NCBI GenBank assembly: GCA_024644595.1
Contig: JAHEHL010000004.1
Coordinates: 247,096 to 311,095 of the forward strand
Reading direction: 5' to 3'
From: Porticoccaceae bacterium
GTDB taxonomy: Bacteria > Pseudomonadota > Gammaproteobacteria > Pseudomonadales > Porticoccaceae
Length of the DNA: 64,000 nt
Below, in pieces: positions 45,619-54,465 of the stretch (position 1 is the stretch's first letter; every line of letters starts with the position of its first letter). The translations under genes were made by a program, and so were the position numbers. Under the pieces are notes generated by a model, which searched no databases, had not been told where the DNA came from, and was given only the letters and a program-made list of their open reading frames with translations.

Positions 45619-46175
45619 TCGTAAACCGACTCTGGCGTAACGTCAGCGCTGGCATTTATCTGGTCAGCCAGCCACAACATCAGTGGCAATAGCAGTGCCC
45701 AACCAACTGCCAACACCGCTATGGCAGCCGGCAGGTTAATAAACTCGACTGCTCCCAATCTCTCACCGGCGAGAAATGCCATCGGGCCAAAAATAGCCCC
45801 CATCACCGCGGCCAGCAGCCAACGTTGCTTCATCCAGGCCATAGACTCATTGATGGTTGTAGCGAAAAGAGCCCACATCAGCACCAGCCAGTAGGGTGCA
45901 AATTCGGCCCCAGCAATCACCCCTCTGTAAGACAGAGAGCCGTGCAACAAAAGAACGGTTTCCCAGGTAAAGCCAATTAGCACCGCAGCGACCAAAATCA
46001 GCATCTCATTGCGAACGTTTTCCGATCGAAGTATGTGAACAGCAATAAGTACCACCGCAATAACCGACCCTTCCAGCGCTCGGTCAGCACTCGCGCCCAT
46101 GACACAGGCGAGCCATCCAATATGAAAAATCGCGAAATTTAAAATCGTATTCAAGGGACCCCCCCGACATAGCAT
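45615..46175 (-). CDS. DUF2878 membrane protein
   Basis: 186 aa (ATG 46175) or 179 aa (TTG 46154, preceded by a strong GGGGGG and giving a start typical of the family). Four to six hydrophobic helices (FAIFHIGWLACVMGA, MLILVAAVLIGFTWE, APYWLVLMWALFATTIN, AAIAVLAVGWALLLPLMLWL). Function unknown; the family is often found with DUF1295 and fatty-acid-modification genes. First gene of the operon. Confidence 0.85.
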   Translation of the reverse strand: MLCRGGPLNTILNFAIFHIGWLACVMGASADRALEGSVIAVVLIAVHILRSENVRNEMLILVAAVLIGFTWETVLLLHGSLSYRGVIAGAEFAPYWLVLMWALFATTINESMAWMKQRWLLAAVMGAIFGPMAFLAGERLGAVEFINLPAAIAVLAVGWALLLPLMLWLADQINASADVTPESVYE

Positions 46176-46220
46176 TAATTCTGTATTTGTACGCTATGAG
46201 GGGATAAAGAGATCAAACCG

Positions 46221-46853
46221 TTAACTGTTGGAGCGGCCTGCCCTATCCAGCTTTTCACTGGTATTTTGCCGCGCGACACTGCCTTTTTTGATCAGCACAT
46301 AGGTGGCTCCAAGGCCGCCATGATATTTTTGTGCAGTATGGAAGGCCAGCACCTGCTCAAACTGTCTTAACCAGTGATTGACGCAGCTCTTGAGAATCGC
46401 CGGCCGCTCACGGCCCTCGCCCTTGCCATGGGTAATCAGCGCGCATCGCACCGCGTGTTGCTGACAGTCGTTGACGAACCGCCAGAGGGCGCTGCGAGCC
46501 TGCTCAACCGTATGACGGTGAAGATCGAGGCGAGATTGAATTTCATACTTTCCCAGACGCAGATTTTTATACACACCGTGCTGTACACCAGGCCGTGAAA
46601 AAGCCAGAGGATCGAGCGCCGCGACCGGCTGAATAATACTATCCGGATCGAGAAAATTGTCACCGGTTTCAACCACGAGCTGTGCCGCTTTGCGTCGCTC
46701 CAGCACACCGGGCGTCAGCTGCGTCGATTTGGCGACAAATGCCGCACCCTTGCCCTTGAGTGGCTCCACCTTGTCACCAAACAGTGCGTCAAAGCCCTGT
46801 TCGTCCGACAGATGCTCGGCCTCCTGCTGGCTGCTTTTTTCTAGCGATGACAT
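46221..46853 (-). CDS. Smr-domain protein (SmrA/YdaL-like)
   Basis: 210 aa. A C-terminal Smr domain with LDLHRHTVEQAR and the THGKGEGRER motif follows an N-terminal linker. Smr domains are nucleic-acid nicking endonucleases, and related SmrB acts on stalled ribosomes. Basic C-terminal tail. It is divergent from slyD across 115 bp. Confidence 0.9.
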   Translation of the reverse strand: MSSLEKSSQQEAEHLSDEQGFDALFGDKVEPLKGKGAAFVAKSTQLTPGVLERRKAAQLVVETGDNFLDPDSIIQPVAALDPLAFSRPGVQHGVYKNLRLGKYEIQSRLDLHRHTVEQARSALWRFVNDCQQHAVRCALITHGKGEGRERPAILKSCVNHWLRQFEQVLAFHTAQKYHGGLGATYVLIKKGSVARQNTSEKLDRAGRSNS

Positions 46854-46968
46854 TGCTGCCCGTCTCCTTAACTCATGTGGCGCATTGCCAATATCGCCAA
46901 TGCCACAACTGATGTAAACTGCTCGCCGACGTCATGACGCCCTCCGCAAACCAGCACCGAGAAACCCT

Positions 46969-47454
46969 ATGCGCGTAACCACCAATAACGTTATCACCCT
47001 TCACTATCAGCTTAAAGACGATAATGATGAGATTCTGGATAAAAGTTACGGCAGCGAAGAGCCAATGGTTTATCTGCATGGTCATCGACAGATGATTAGA
47101 GGTTTTGAAGCCGCCATCTCCGGCGCTGAAGTGGGTGAGAAACGCGCGTTTACCGTTATGCCCTCTGAAGGATATGGCCTGCGCAATATCAATAATACTC
47201 AGCGTGTTCCACTCAAATATCTCAAACATGAAGGCAAGTTATCGGTCGGTCAGGCAATCAATGTTAATACCGATAGCGGTATCAAACCCGGAACAATTAT
47301 GAAACTCGGCAAGTTCAATGCCGATATCGATATGAACCACCCGCTGGCCGGCAAAAATCTGCATTTTGAAATAGAGATTATCGACGTGCGCCCCGCTACC
47401 GAAGACGAGATTGCCCACGGCCACGTTCATAGCAGTGGCGGCTGTGGCCATTAG
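46969..47454 (+). CDS. slyD: FKBP-type peptidyl-prolyl isomerase SlyD
   Basis: 161 aa. An FKBP domain interrupted by an insert-in-flap chaperone domain: LHYQLKDDNDEILD, MVYLHGHRQMI, FTVMPSEGYG. The C terminus GHVHSSGGCGH is His/Cys-rich, as in metal-binding SlyD, though short. Cytoplasmic folding helper and nickel/metal carrier. Confidence 0.93.
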   Translation: MRVTTNNVITLHYQLKDDNDEILDKSYGSEEPMVYLHGHRQMIRGFEAAISGAEVGEKRAFTVMPSEGYGLRNINNTQRVPLKYLKHEGKLSVGQAINVNTDSGIKPGTIMKLGKFNADIDMNHPLAGKNLHFEIEIIDVRPATEDEIAHGHVHSSGGCGH

Positions 47455-47467
47455 AGTGGAGTAATCA

Positions 47468-48250
47468 ATGCAACTTGATTTTCAGTGGTATCAATATGCG
47501 CTTATCGTGCTGGTCTTTATCTGGAGCGGCTTTGTGCGCGCCGGATTCGGTTTTGGTGGCGCACTGTTCACTATTCCATTTCTGCTTTTAATTCACGATG
47601 ATCCACTGTTTTTTCTGCCGATTATATCGATTCATCTGTTATTTTTTGCCGCGCTAACGCTCTACACCTCTCGCGAGTCAGCGCAAAAACAGCCTGATTC
47701 ACAGGCACCCCAGCCAGCCATTAACTGGGGATTTGTGCGCTATGCACTGCTGATTATGCTGATACCCAAACTGGCCGGCGTGGTTGGTCTTATCGTTCTG
47801 CCCACCGACCTGATGAACAGCATTATTTTTCTCCTCATTGCTGCCTACTCAATGACCTATATATTGGGCCGCCCATTGCAGAGCAATAGTCGCACTGTGG
47901 ATACCCTGTTTCTAATGCTGGGTGCTTATATCAGCGGCACTTCGCTGATCGGCGGTCCACTGGTGATCGCCGTGGCGATGCGCCATATTCAGGCTCACGA
48001 GTTTCGCAACACGCTGTTTGTGCTCTGGTTTGTGCTGGTTAGCATCAAACTCTGCGCCTTCGCCCTCGCCGGCTTAGACCTCCAATGGCAGGCAGCATTG
48101 TGGCTGCTGCCGTTTGCTGCTATCGGCCATATCGTCGGGCAGAAATTTCATCAGCAACTGCTGCTGCAAAGCAGTGCACGCTTTTATCGGGTTCTCGGCT
48201 GGGTACTTTTATCAACCAGCCTGATCGGCTTGGTTCAGTTAGCCGTCTAG
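47468..48250 (+). CDS. TSUP (TauE/SafE) family permease
   Basis: 260 aa, seven to eight transmembrane helices, with the family start pattern GFVRAGFGFGGALFTIPFLLL and the second half-repeat GAYISGTSLIGGPLVIAVA. The family exports sulfite, sulfonates or other anions; substrate unknown. It is 13 bp after slyD with GGAG upstream, so probably co-transcribed. Confidence 0.88.
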   Translation: MQLDFQWYQYALIVLVFIWSGFVRAGFGFGGALFTIPFLLLIHDDPLFFLPIISIHLLFFAALTLYTSRESAQKQPDSQAPQPAINWGFVRYALLIMLIPKLAGVVGLIVLPTDLMNSIIFLLIAAYSMTYILGRPLQSNSRTVDTLFLMLGAYISGTSLIGGPLVIAVAMRHIQAHEFRNTLFVLWFVLVSIKLCAFALAGLDLQWQAALWLLPFAAIGHIVGQKFHQQLLLQSSARFYRVLGWVLLSTSLIGLVQLAV

Positions 48251-48332
48251 TCCGCCCCATTGCAGAGCTCCCAGAGAACAAAATTTGACTACTATTAAGG
48301 GACGATAACTCAGGGAGCTGCAACCAAATCCG

Positions 48333-49565
48333 ATGTCTTCCGCAATAGTGCGACTACTCCTGCCCGCTGCCTGCGCGGCAGCAGCATTAATACTTCGCTA
48401 CCAGCTAGCTGGGCAATCGACCGTTGACTCCAGCAGCCAGCTCTATTTTCTGCTCAGGCAACTGCCCTATATTTTGCTCACCTTGGCTACCCTGATTGCG
48501 TTGCTCAGCAACCATGCTCAAGAGGCGGGCGCCAGTATTAGCTTGCTGATTGGTTACTGGCTGATACAGACCTATCTGCAATCGCCTTTGAGTCTGGCAC
48601 CTGCCAGCCAAATTTTTTATCTATTGACGCTGCTCACTCCCACACTGATTATTACTTACAGCCTGTGGCCACAGAATAACTGTCAGCAGCTGCAAGGCGT
48701 CCTCGCCATTGCTCTCGCTCCGCTGTTGATGGCTGTTATCTTGCTGCTCAATGCTGTGGATAATAATCTGCTGTTAAAAACTGCCACCGAGACGCTGACA
48801 AGCGGACTGCTGGGCGGTCATCTGTCCGGCATAAGCTGGATGCTATATGGCCTTGCCGCCGCTCTTTGCCTGGTCTTTTGCCTGAGCCGACAGCGCAGCT
48901 TCGATAGCTCACTGTTAGGCTGCACCCTGATGACAGTAATCACCTATCACTGGATTCAACTCACCAGCATCTCCGCATGTCTGTTTGCCGGCATGGGCCT
49001 GCTGCTAACCATTAATATCACTATCAGTCTTTTACAGATCGGCTACCGTGATGATCTGACCCAGATTGGCAATCGTCGCGCTCTGCAACAAGCTGCCAAG
49101 ACCCTGCGTGGACCATACAGTATTGCCATGGTTGACGCCGATTATTTTAAAAAAATAAATGATCGGTTTGGCCACGATCTCGGTGATCAGGCGCTGCGCG
49201 CAATCGCCAGCCTGCTGAAGCAAACAGCAGATGGCAGCCGGGCTTATCGCTATGGTGGAGAAGAATTCTGTCTGTTATTCAAAGGCAAAACAAAACAAGA
49301 GGTCATCGAAATACTGGAGGCAAGCCGCCAGGCGATTGCCAATTACGATATGGTCATTAGGAATAAACAACAGCGCCCCAAAAAGCCCGAGCAGGGTGAA
49401 AAACGGCGCGGTGCCAGCCGGCGGCATAGTAATGTGCGGCTAACAGTCAGCATCGGCGTAGCGAGTAATGACACTGAAATGGCTTTCGATCAGGTTCTCA
49501 AAAGTGCCGACCGCGCGCTCTACAAAGCCAAATCTCAAGGCCGCAACTGTGTTCAGGCAGCCTGA
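48333..49565 (+). CDS. membrane diguanylate cyclase (GGDEF domain)
   Basis: 410 aa. The N-terminal half has about eight transmembrane helices; the C-terminal GGDEF domain has DDLTQIGNRRAL, the metal Asp in VDADYFKKIND and an intact YRYGGEEF active site, so cyclic-di-GMP synthesis is expected. A basic ~25-residue insertion (NKQQRPKKPEQGEKRRGASR) lies between the active site and LTVSIGVAS. The sensed signal is unknown. Confidence 0.93.
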   Translation: MSSAIVRLLLPAACAAAALILRYQLAGQSTVDSSSQLYFLLRQLPYILLTLATLIALLSNHAQEAGASISLLIGYWLIQTYLQSPLSLAPASQIFYLLTLLTPTLIITYSLWPQNNCQQLQGVLAIALAPLLMAVILLLNAVDNNLLLKTATETLTSGLLGGHLSGISWMLYGLAAALCLVFCLSRQRSFDSSLLGCTLMTVITYHWIQLTSISACLFAGMGLLLTINITISLLQIGYRDDLTQIGNRRALQQAAKTLRGPYSIAMVDADYFKKINDRFGHDLGDQALRAIASLLKQTADGSRAYRYGGEEFCLLFKGKTKQEVIEILEASRQAIANYDMVIRNKQQRPKKPEQGEKRRGASRRHSNVRLTVSIGVASNDTEMAFDQVLKSADRALYKAKSQGRNCVQAA

Positions 49566-49578
49566 GAAATCACTACAA

Positions 49579-50247
49579 TTAATTATGGAAAATCGTATTT
49601 TTATCGAGAGCCGCTCGGTCAGTACGAAAATCATTGGCCTTATCGGATGGATCGATATACCCGAAAGGTAGCCCCATCAATAATTTAAAATGAGTCTCTA
49701 CACCTAGCTCGTCGCGCACCAGATCAGGATAGCAACTCACCGATGTCTGCGGACAGGAGCCAATTCCGCGGTCACGCAGCGCTAACATCAAGGTCTGTGC
49801 ATACATCCCGGTGTCCCCTGCCAAGCGCACAGTCTCGGGAAATTCATCGGTAATAAAAATAAACGCAATATGCGGGGCGTCGAAGAATTCAAAATTTCGC
49901 ATCCACGACCAGGCGCGCTTTTCGCGATCATCGCGGGTCACACCTTGGTACTCCCACAGGCCCACGGCAGAGCAGATCTGGCGCTCACGATAGTCACCGC
50001 TAAACTTGCCCTGCCAGGGAAAATCCGGATTACCACCAGGCTGGTGCTGTGCTGCAGCTTTCATCTTTTCACGCAATCGATTACAGGCATCACCGGAGAC
50101 AACATGGACATGCCAGGGCTGAATATTACAGTTGGAAGGTGCCCAGTTGGCCAGCTCAAACACATCCTGCAAGGTCTGCTGATCAACCGCTTTTGGCAAA
50201 AACCCGCGATATGAATGCCGTGCCTTCACAACATCTGTAAATTCCAT
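49579..50247 (-). CDS. nitroreductase family protein
   Basis: 222 aa FMN-dependent oxidoreductase fold: ARHSYRGFLPKAVD (phosphate-binding Arg/Ser), ANWAPSNCNIQPWHVHVVSG and GIGSCPQTSVSCYPDLVRDELG. It reduces nitro-aromatics or quinones with NAD(P)H; physiological substrate unknown. Converges with the GGDEF gene, 13 bp apart. Confidence 0.9.
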   Translation of the reverse strand: MEFTDVVKARHSYRGFLPKAVDQQTLQDVFELANWAPSNCNIQPWHVHVVSGDACNRLREKMKAAAQHQPGGNPDFPWQGKFSGDYRERQICSAVGLWEYQGVTRDDREKRAWSWMRNFEFFDAPHIAFIFITDEFPETVRLAGDTGMYAQTLMLALRDRGIGSCPQTSVSCYPDLVRDELGVETHFKLLMGLPFGYIDPSDKANDFRTDRAALDKNTIFHN

Positions 50248-50434
50248 TATTTTCTCCGATCTGTTTTTGAGTCACGCGGGACTGTAACAACACATAAAAT
50301 TTCTGTCTACGTTAAGTGGACCAGAGATCTCAATGGTGCAAAAAGATCCTTCAATAGTCGGTCAAGTGGACAGTCATGCAAACCAGCAATCTGGAAAATA
50401 CCAGCAATCTAGACAATAAAAGTACCCAGCCGAA

Positions 50435-50473
50435 TAAAAAAACCCCGCAGCCTTAACCGCGGGGTTATCGAAA
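50435..50473 (-). terminator. Rho-independent terminator of the acyl-CoA dehydrogenase gene
   Basis: AACCCCGC (50441-50448) and GCGGGGTT (50459-50466) form an 8-bp stem; on the minus strand it is followed by a T-run (complement of the A-run at 50435-50442). Confidence 0.88.
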
Positions 50474-50514
50474 AAAACGACAAAGTTAGAGGGTACAAAA
50501 ACGGATTTATTTCA

Positions 50515-52326
50515 TTACTCAAAATAACTGTTCGGCATAGACATTAGGCTCTCAAGATTCGCACCCAGTGTTTTGGCATGCATATCCGCGCGCGGCAAAA
50601 TACGCTCAAAGAAGAATTCGGCACTGTGCAGCTTGGCCTCAAGAAATGCGCGATCTCCTTCACCAGCCGCCAACTGCCGGTGGGCGGCAGCACTCATCTG
50701 CACCCACATAAAGGCCATATAGGCATAACCCGAATACATCATAAAATCGACCGATGACGCACCCACAGCATCGGGGTTCTTTTTCGCTCGCATAGCCATG
50801 CGATAGCCCAAATAACGCCATTTCAATGCCAGTTTGGTGATTGTCCAGGCACGCTTGCGCATCGGCTTGGCCAGCGTTGATTTTTTCCATGGCAAGAACT
50901 GGGCGGCAAAGCGCAGCATATCGCCAGTAAACAGATTGAGCTGCTTGAACTTATCCATGAGTACCTTGCGTCCAACCAGATCCAACGCCTGAATACCTGT
51001 GGTTCCCTCATAGAGGGTGGCAATACGACTGTCGCGGAGAATCTGCTCCATGCCCCACTCTTGGATATAACCATGGCCACCAAAAACTTGAACACCGTGA
51101 TTGGCTGCCTCAACGCCTAATTCAGTGATAAAACCTTTTAGTATTGGGGTACAGAAACCCAGACGTATCTCTGCGGCATCGCGTTCCTGCTGGGTTTTAC
51201 CACCGCGATAGAGATCGGCATACTGGCTGGCATAGGTCACCATCGCCCGGCCACCCTCAGCAATGACGCGCTGAGTCAGCAACATACGACGCACATCTGG
51301 GTGTTCAATAATCGCGTCGGCAGGCCCGTCTGGATTTTTCGCACCTGACAACGAGCGCATGGCCAAGCGTTCACGAGCATATTTCGCCGCACCCTGATAG
51401 GAGCGCTCAGCTGCCGCTGCACCTTGACTGGCAGTGCCGATACGCGCCACATTCATGTAGGTAAACATCGCAGCAAGACCCTCATGGGGCTTGCCGATCA
51501 AAAAGCCGGTAGCATTATCAAAATTGAGCAACGCCGTGCCATTACCATGGATCCCCATTTTGTGTTCAATAGAGCCACAGCGCACGCCATTGCGCTCGCC
51601 GACAGAGCCATCGGCAGCGGGGAGAAACTTGGGAATAATAAATAGCGACAGCCCTTTGGTGCCACGGGGTGCATCGGGCAGTTTGGCCAAAACAATATGG
51701 ACAATATTTTCAGTCAGATCGTGCTCACCCGCACTGATAAATATTTTTGTTCCATTGACACTGAAACTACCATCATCATTGGGCACCGCTTTGGTTTTCA
51801 TCTGACCCAGGTCTGTACCGCAGTGGGGCTCGGTCAAACACATGGTGCCGCTCCAAACGCCACTGATCAATTTGCCCAGATAGTCTTTTTTCTGTTCTTC
51901 GGTGCCGCTGGTTTCCAGTGTTGCAACGGCGCCCTCACTGAGTCCCGGATACATCGCCCAAGCCCAGTTGGCAGTGGTCAACATTTCGTTGATTGCTATG
52001 CCGACAGACGAGGGAATATTCTGGCCGCCCATCTCTGCGCTGCCGGTCAATGTCGTCCAACCCGCCTCAATAAATTTTGCATAGGCTTCTTTAAAGCCTG
52101 GCGGCGTAGTCACCACGCCGTCATCCCAGGTGCAGCCTTGATCTCCAACTTGATAGAGCGGCGCCAGCTCGTTTTCGCAAAACTTTGCCGCCTCACTGAA
52201 GATCGCTTCGACCATATCTGCGCTGGCCTCGCCGCCGCCCTCAACATGTTTATACTTGCTCTGCATATCCAGAACATCATTAAAAAGAAACAGATAATCT
52301 TTGACGGGAACCGTGTAATCGGGCAT
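50515..52326 (-). CDS. acyl-CoA dehydrogenase (long, C-terminal-domain type; DmdC-like)
   Basis: 603-aa FAD enzyme that introduces a 2,3 double bond into an acyl-CoA. MCLTEPHCGTDLGQMKTKA (FAD region), the catalytic Glu in LYEGTTGIQALDLVGRKV, and a C-terminal helical extension typical of the long ACAD group that includes DmdC of DMSP catabolism. I cannot separate DmdC from a general fatty-acid enzyme. It follows the MaoC gene by 13 bp. Confidence 0.9.
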   Translation of the reverse strand: MPDYTVPVKDYLFLFNDVLDMQSKYKHVEGGGEASADMVEAIFSEAAKFCENELAPLYQVGDQGCTWDDGVVTTPPGFKEAYAKFIEAGWTTLTGSAEMGGQNIPSSVGIAINEMLTTANWAWAMYPGLSEGAVATLETSGTEEQKKDYLGKLISGVWSGTMCLTEPHCGTDLGQMKTKAVPNDDGSFSVNGTKIFISAGEHDLTENIVHIVLAKLPDAPRGTKGLSLFIIPKFLPAADGSVGERNGVRCGSIEHKMGIHGNGTALLNFDNATGFLIGKPHEGLAAMFTYMNVARIGTASQGAAAAERSYQGAAKYARERLAMRSLSGAKNPDGPADAIIEHPDVRRMLLTQRVIAEGGRAMVTYASQYADLYRGGKTQQERDAAEIRLGFCTPILKGFITELGVEAANHGVQVFGGHGYIQEWGMEQILRDSRIATLYEGTTGIQALDLVGRKVLMDKFKQLNLFTGDMLRFAAQFLPWKKSTLAKPMRKRAWTITKLALKWRYLGYRMAMRAKKNPDAVGASSVDFMMYSGYAYMAFMWVQMSAAAHRQLAAGEGDRAFLEAKLHSAEFFFERILPRADMHAKTLGANLESLMSMPNSYFE

Positions 52327-52339
52327 TGCGTGTCTCCTG

Positions 52340-53254
52340 TTAGAGTTGGCCTATCTGGCCTAAAAGATGGAGTGCTCCACTGGCGTTATTACTCAGCGAG
52401 AAACACTGACCCTGTTCGTTAGTGTCACTGTTAAACGTTACCGTCGCAGGCAAAAACAGCGGGCGCTGAAATGCCACATCAACACTGTAGCCTGCCTCTG
52501 GAAGCTGCTCTTCCAGCGCCGCAAGACAGCGTGCCTTTGACCACATACCGTGGGCAATCGCCTGTTTAAAACCAAACAAACGGGCAGTGATATCGGTTAG
52601 GTGAATCGGATTATAGTCCGCAGAAATACGCGCATAACGACGCCCGGTATCGGCCGGCACCGTCCACTGCTGAGCGCCCTGTTGCGGCAGAATCGGGGTT
52701 TCACGCTTGACAGGCATACCGGTTTTACAGCGATTTAAATATGTCGAGGTGCTTGACCATACCTGCTCCCCATCAACTGTCGCGGTGACATCAATATTCC
52801 ATTCCACGCCGCGGCTGGTCAGTTCACTGTCACCGATGGTTGCCTTCATACTGATCGCGGCAGTCCGATCAAACACTTTGTGGACCGCAATTCGATTGCG
52901 CAAATGCACCTGACCCATGGCTCTCATTGGAAAGTCGTGCTGAATCAATAAATTTAATGACAGCGGGAAAGCCAGCATATGCAAATAGGTTGCCGGCAAA
53001 ATCTGACTGTTGGCAAATCCACAGATTGCGTTATAGCTGCGCAAATGGTCGGGGCTGATCAGCAGATTATTAATCTCTGTGCTCAGCGCCGGTAACTTGT
53101 CGCCGAGCTGATAGTGCCCGGACTTAAAAGCCGCACGCCCCAACAGTGAAGGCATATTCGGCAATTGCTCGAGCACAATCGGCGGCAAACCGGTCGCGGC
53201 ACCAACTTCGCTGAGCTGATTAGTTTTATGATTACTGGTATTCATATCATCCAT
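52340..53254 (-). CDS. MaoC-type (hot-dog) enoyl-CoA hydratase
   Basis: About 304 aa from ATG 53254 (MDDMNTSNHK), chosen because GGAGG lies 11 nt upstream; the frame extends to 53290. C-terminal MaoC motif ISADYNPIHLTDITARLFGFKQAIAHGMW holds the catalytic Asp/His. The N-terminal half is a second, degenerate hot-dog. It hydrates the enoyl-CoA made by the dehydrogenase in the same operon. Confidence 0.88.
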   Translation of the reverse strand: MDDMNTSNHKTNQLSEVGAATGLPPIVLEQLPNMPSLLGRAAFKSGHYQLGDKLPALSTEINNLLISPDHLRSYNAICGFANSQILPATYLHMLAFPLSLNLLIQHDFPMRAMGQVHLRNRIAVHKVFDRTAAISMKATIGDSELTSRGVEWNIDVTATVDGEQVWSSTSTYLNRCKTGMPVKRETPILPQQGAQQWTVPADTGRRYARISADYNPIHLTDITARLFGFKQAIAHGMWSKARCLAALEEQLPEAGYSVDVAFQRPLFLPATVTFNSDTNEQGQCFSLSNNASGALHLLGQIGQL

Positions 53255-53356
53255 TCTGCGCGAAACCTCCGTGGTATCCATTGGCAGCAAAAAATCTCTA
53301 TGTTGTCATTTCGGCCAATTGTGTATGATGACTGCTTTTATTCCTGTGGTAAGTGT

Positions 53357-54403
53357 ATGTCAGGTTTAACCGATGCGGGGACTTTGGTCCGGTTGGCATA
53401 TCAAGGTTTAGCCAATTTAGGCGTCGATGCCGATGAAGTGCTGCGCCGTTCCAGGCTCGACCCCCAAAAACTCTATCAGAACAATCTGCGTACTCGCTTT
53501 TCAGCACAGCCACTTTTCTGGAAAGCGGCCGTCGAGCTCTCCGGTGACCCCTGTATAGGTCTCCATCTGGGGGAAAAGATGCCCGTCTATAAAGGCCAGA
53601 TTCTCGAGTATCTGTTTCTTAGCAGCGCTAATTTTGGAGATGGCCTGCGTCGCGTGATCAACTATCAGCGCCTGATCAGCGATGCGCTGCACGGCCAATT
53701 AATCGAACATCCTCGACCCTGTCTGACAAGTTACTTTTCTGAACACCAATATGCCACCTCACATCTTGCCGAAGCGATGGTGCTGGGACTGATCAAATCC
53801 TTTCAGGCAGTTACCGATGGGGCCTTTAGTGCCGAGAAGATTGTTTTCAATCACGCGCCAAACACTGAGCTCGCCGAGTATCAGCGCATTTTCCAATGTG
53901 ACGTCGAATTTAATGCGACTTCCTTTCAGCTCTATTTTGCGCCTGAGATCCTCAACTATCGCTCTCTAAACGCCGTGCCTGAGCTACTCAACCTGCATGT
54001 TAAGGCTGCCGATCAGCACCTTGCCCTGTTGCAACAACAGGATTTTATTCGCGACGTGCGCAGCCAGATCGCCGCACTACTCGAGAGTGGTGAGGTTACT
54101 CTCGAGCGAGTTGCGGCGCGTCTGGGCATAACGCCACGCAATCTAAGACATCAACTAAATATAGCTAACACCAGTTTTCAGCAGCTACTCAACAACTACC
54201 GCCATTCGCTGGCAAATCGATTGCTGTCGCGTACCGAAGAGGAGATAAGCGAAATTGTCTACCTCACTGGTTTCTCTGAGCCCAGTACCTTCTATCGCGC
54301 TTTCAGGCGCTGGGAGAACACCACCCCGATCGAGTATCGCAGACGTGCCAAAGCCTCAAGCATTGGGCCTAGCGCCATTTCCACCGCTCCTGACATGCAG
54401 TAG
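53357..54403 (+). CDS. AraC-family transcriptional regulator
   Basis: 348 aa from ATG 53357 (MSGLTDAGTLVRLAYQGL); the frame opens at 53165 but overlaps the divergent maoC start. N-terminal arabinose-binding-like (PF12625-type) domain and a C-terminal two-HTH domain (VTLERVAARLGITPRNLRHQL, SEIVYLTGFSEPSTFYRAFRRW). The HTH and ligand domain pattern, and the divergent position, suggest control of the maoC-acyl-CoA dehydrogenase operon. Confidence 0.9.
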   Translation: MSGLTDAGTLVRLAYQGLANLGVDADEVLRRSRLDPQKLYQNNLRTRFSAQPLFWKAAVELSGDPCIGLHLGEKMPVYKGQILEYLFLSSANFGDGLRRVINYQRLISDALHGQLIEHPRPCLTSYFSEHQYATSHLAEAMVLGLIKSFQAVTDGAFSAEKIVFNHAPNTELAEYQRIFQCDVEFNATSFQLYFAPEILNYRSLNAVPELLNLHVKAADQHLALLQQQDFIRDVRSQIAALLESGEVTLERVAARLGITPRNLRHQLNIANTSFQQLLNNYRHSLANRLLSRTEEEISEIVYLTGFSEPSTFYRAFRRWENTTPIEYRRRAKASSIGPSAISTAPDMQ

Positions 54404-54465
54404 AATGGCCCGCCAGACAGCAAGTCAGTTTCATTCATCGTATAACTCGAAGAGCATCAACCCCT

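Noticed and set aside
46154..46168. Run of seven C as a phase-variation tract before DUF2878
   Set aside because: On the coding strand it sits in the ribosome-binding/first-codon area, explained by a G-rich Shine-Dalgarno for the TTG start.
51697..52422. 241-codon plus-strand ORF over the acyl-CoA dehydrogenase
   Set aside because: Antisense shadow; the minus frame contains the FAD and catalytic motifs.
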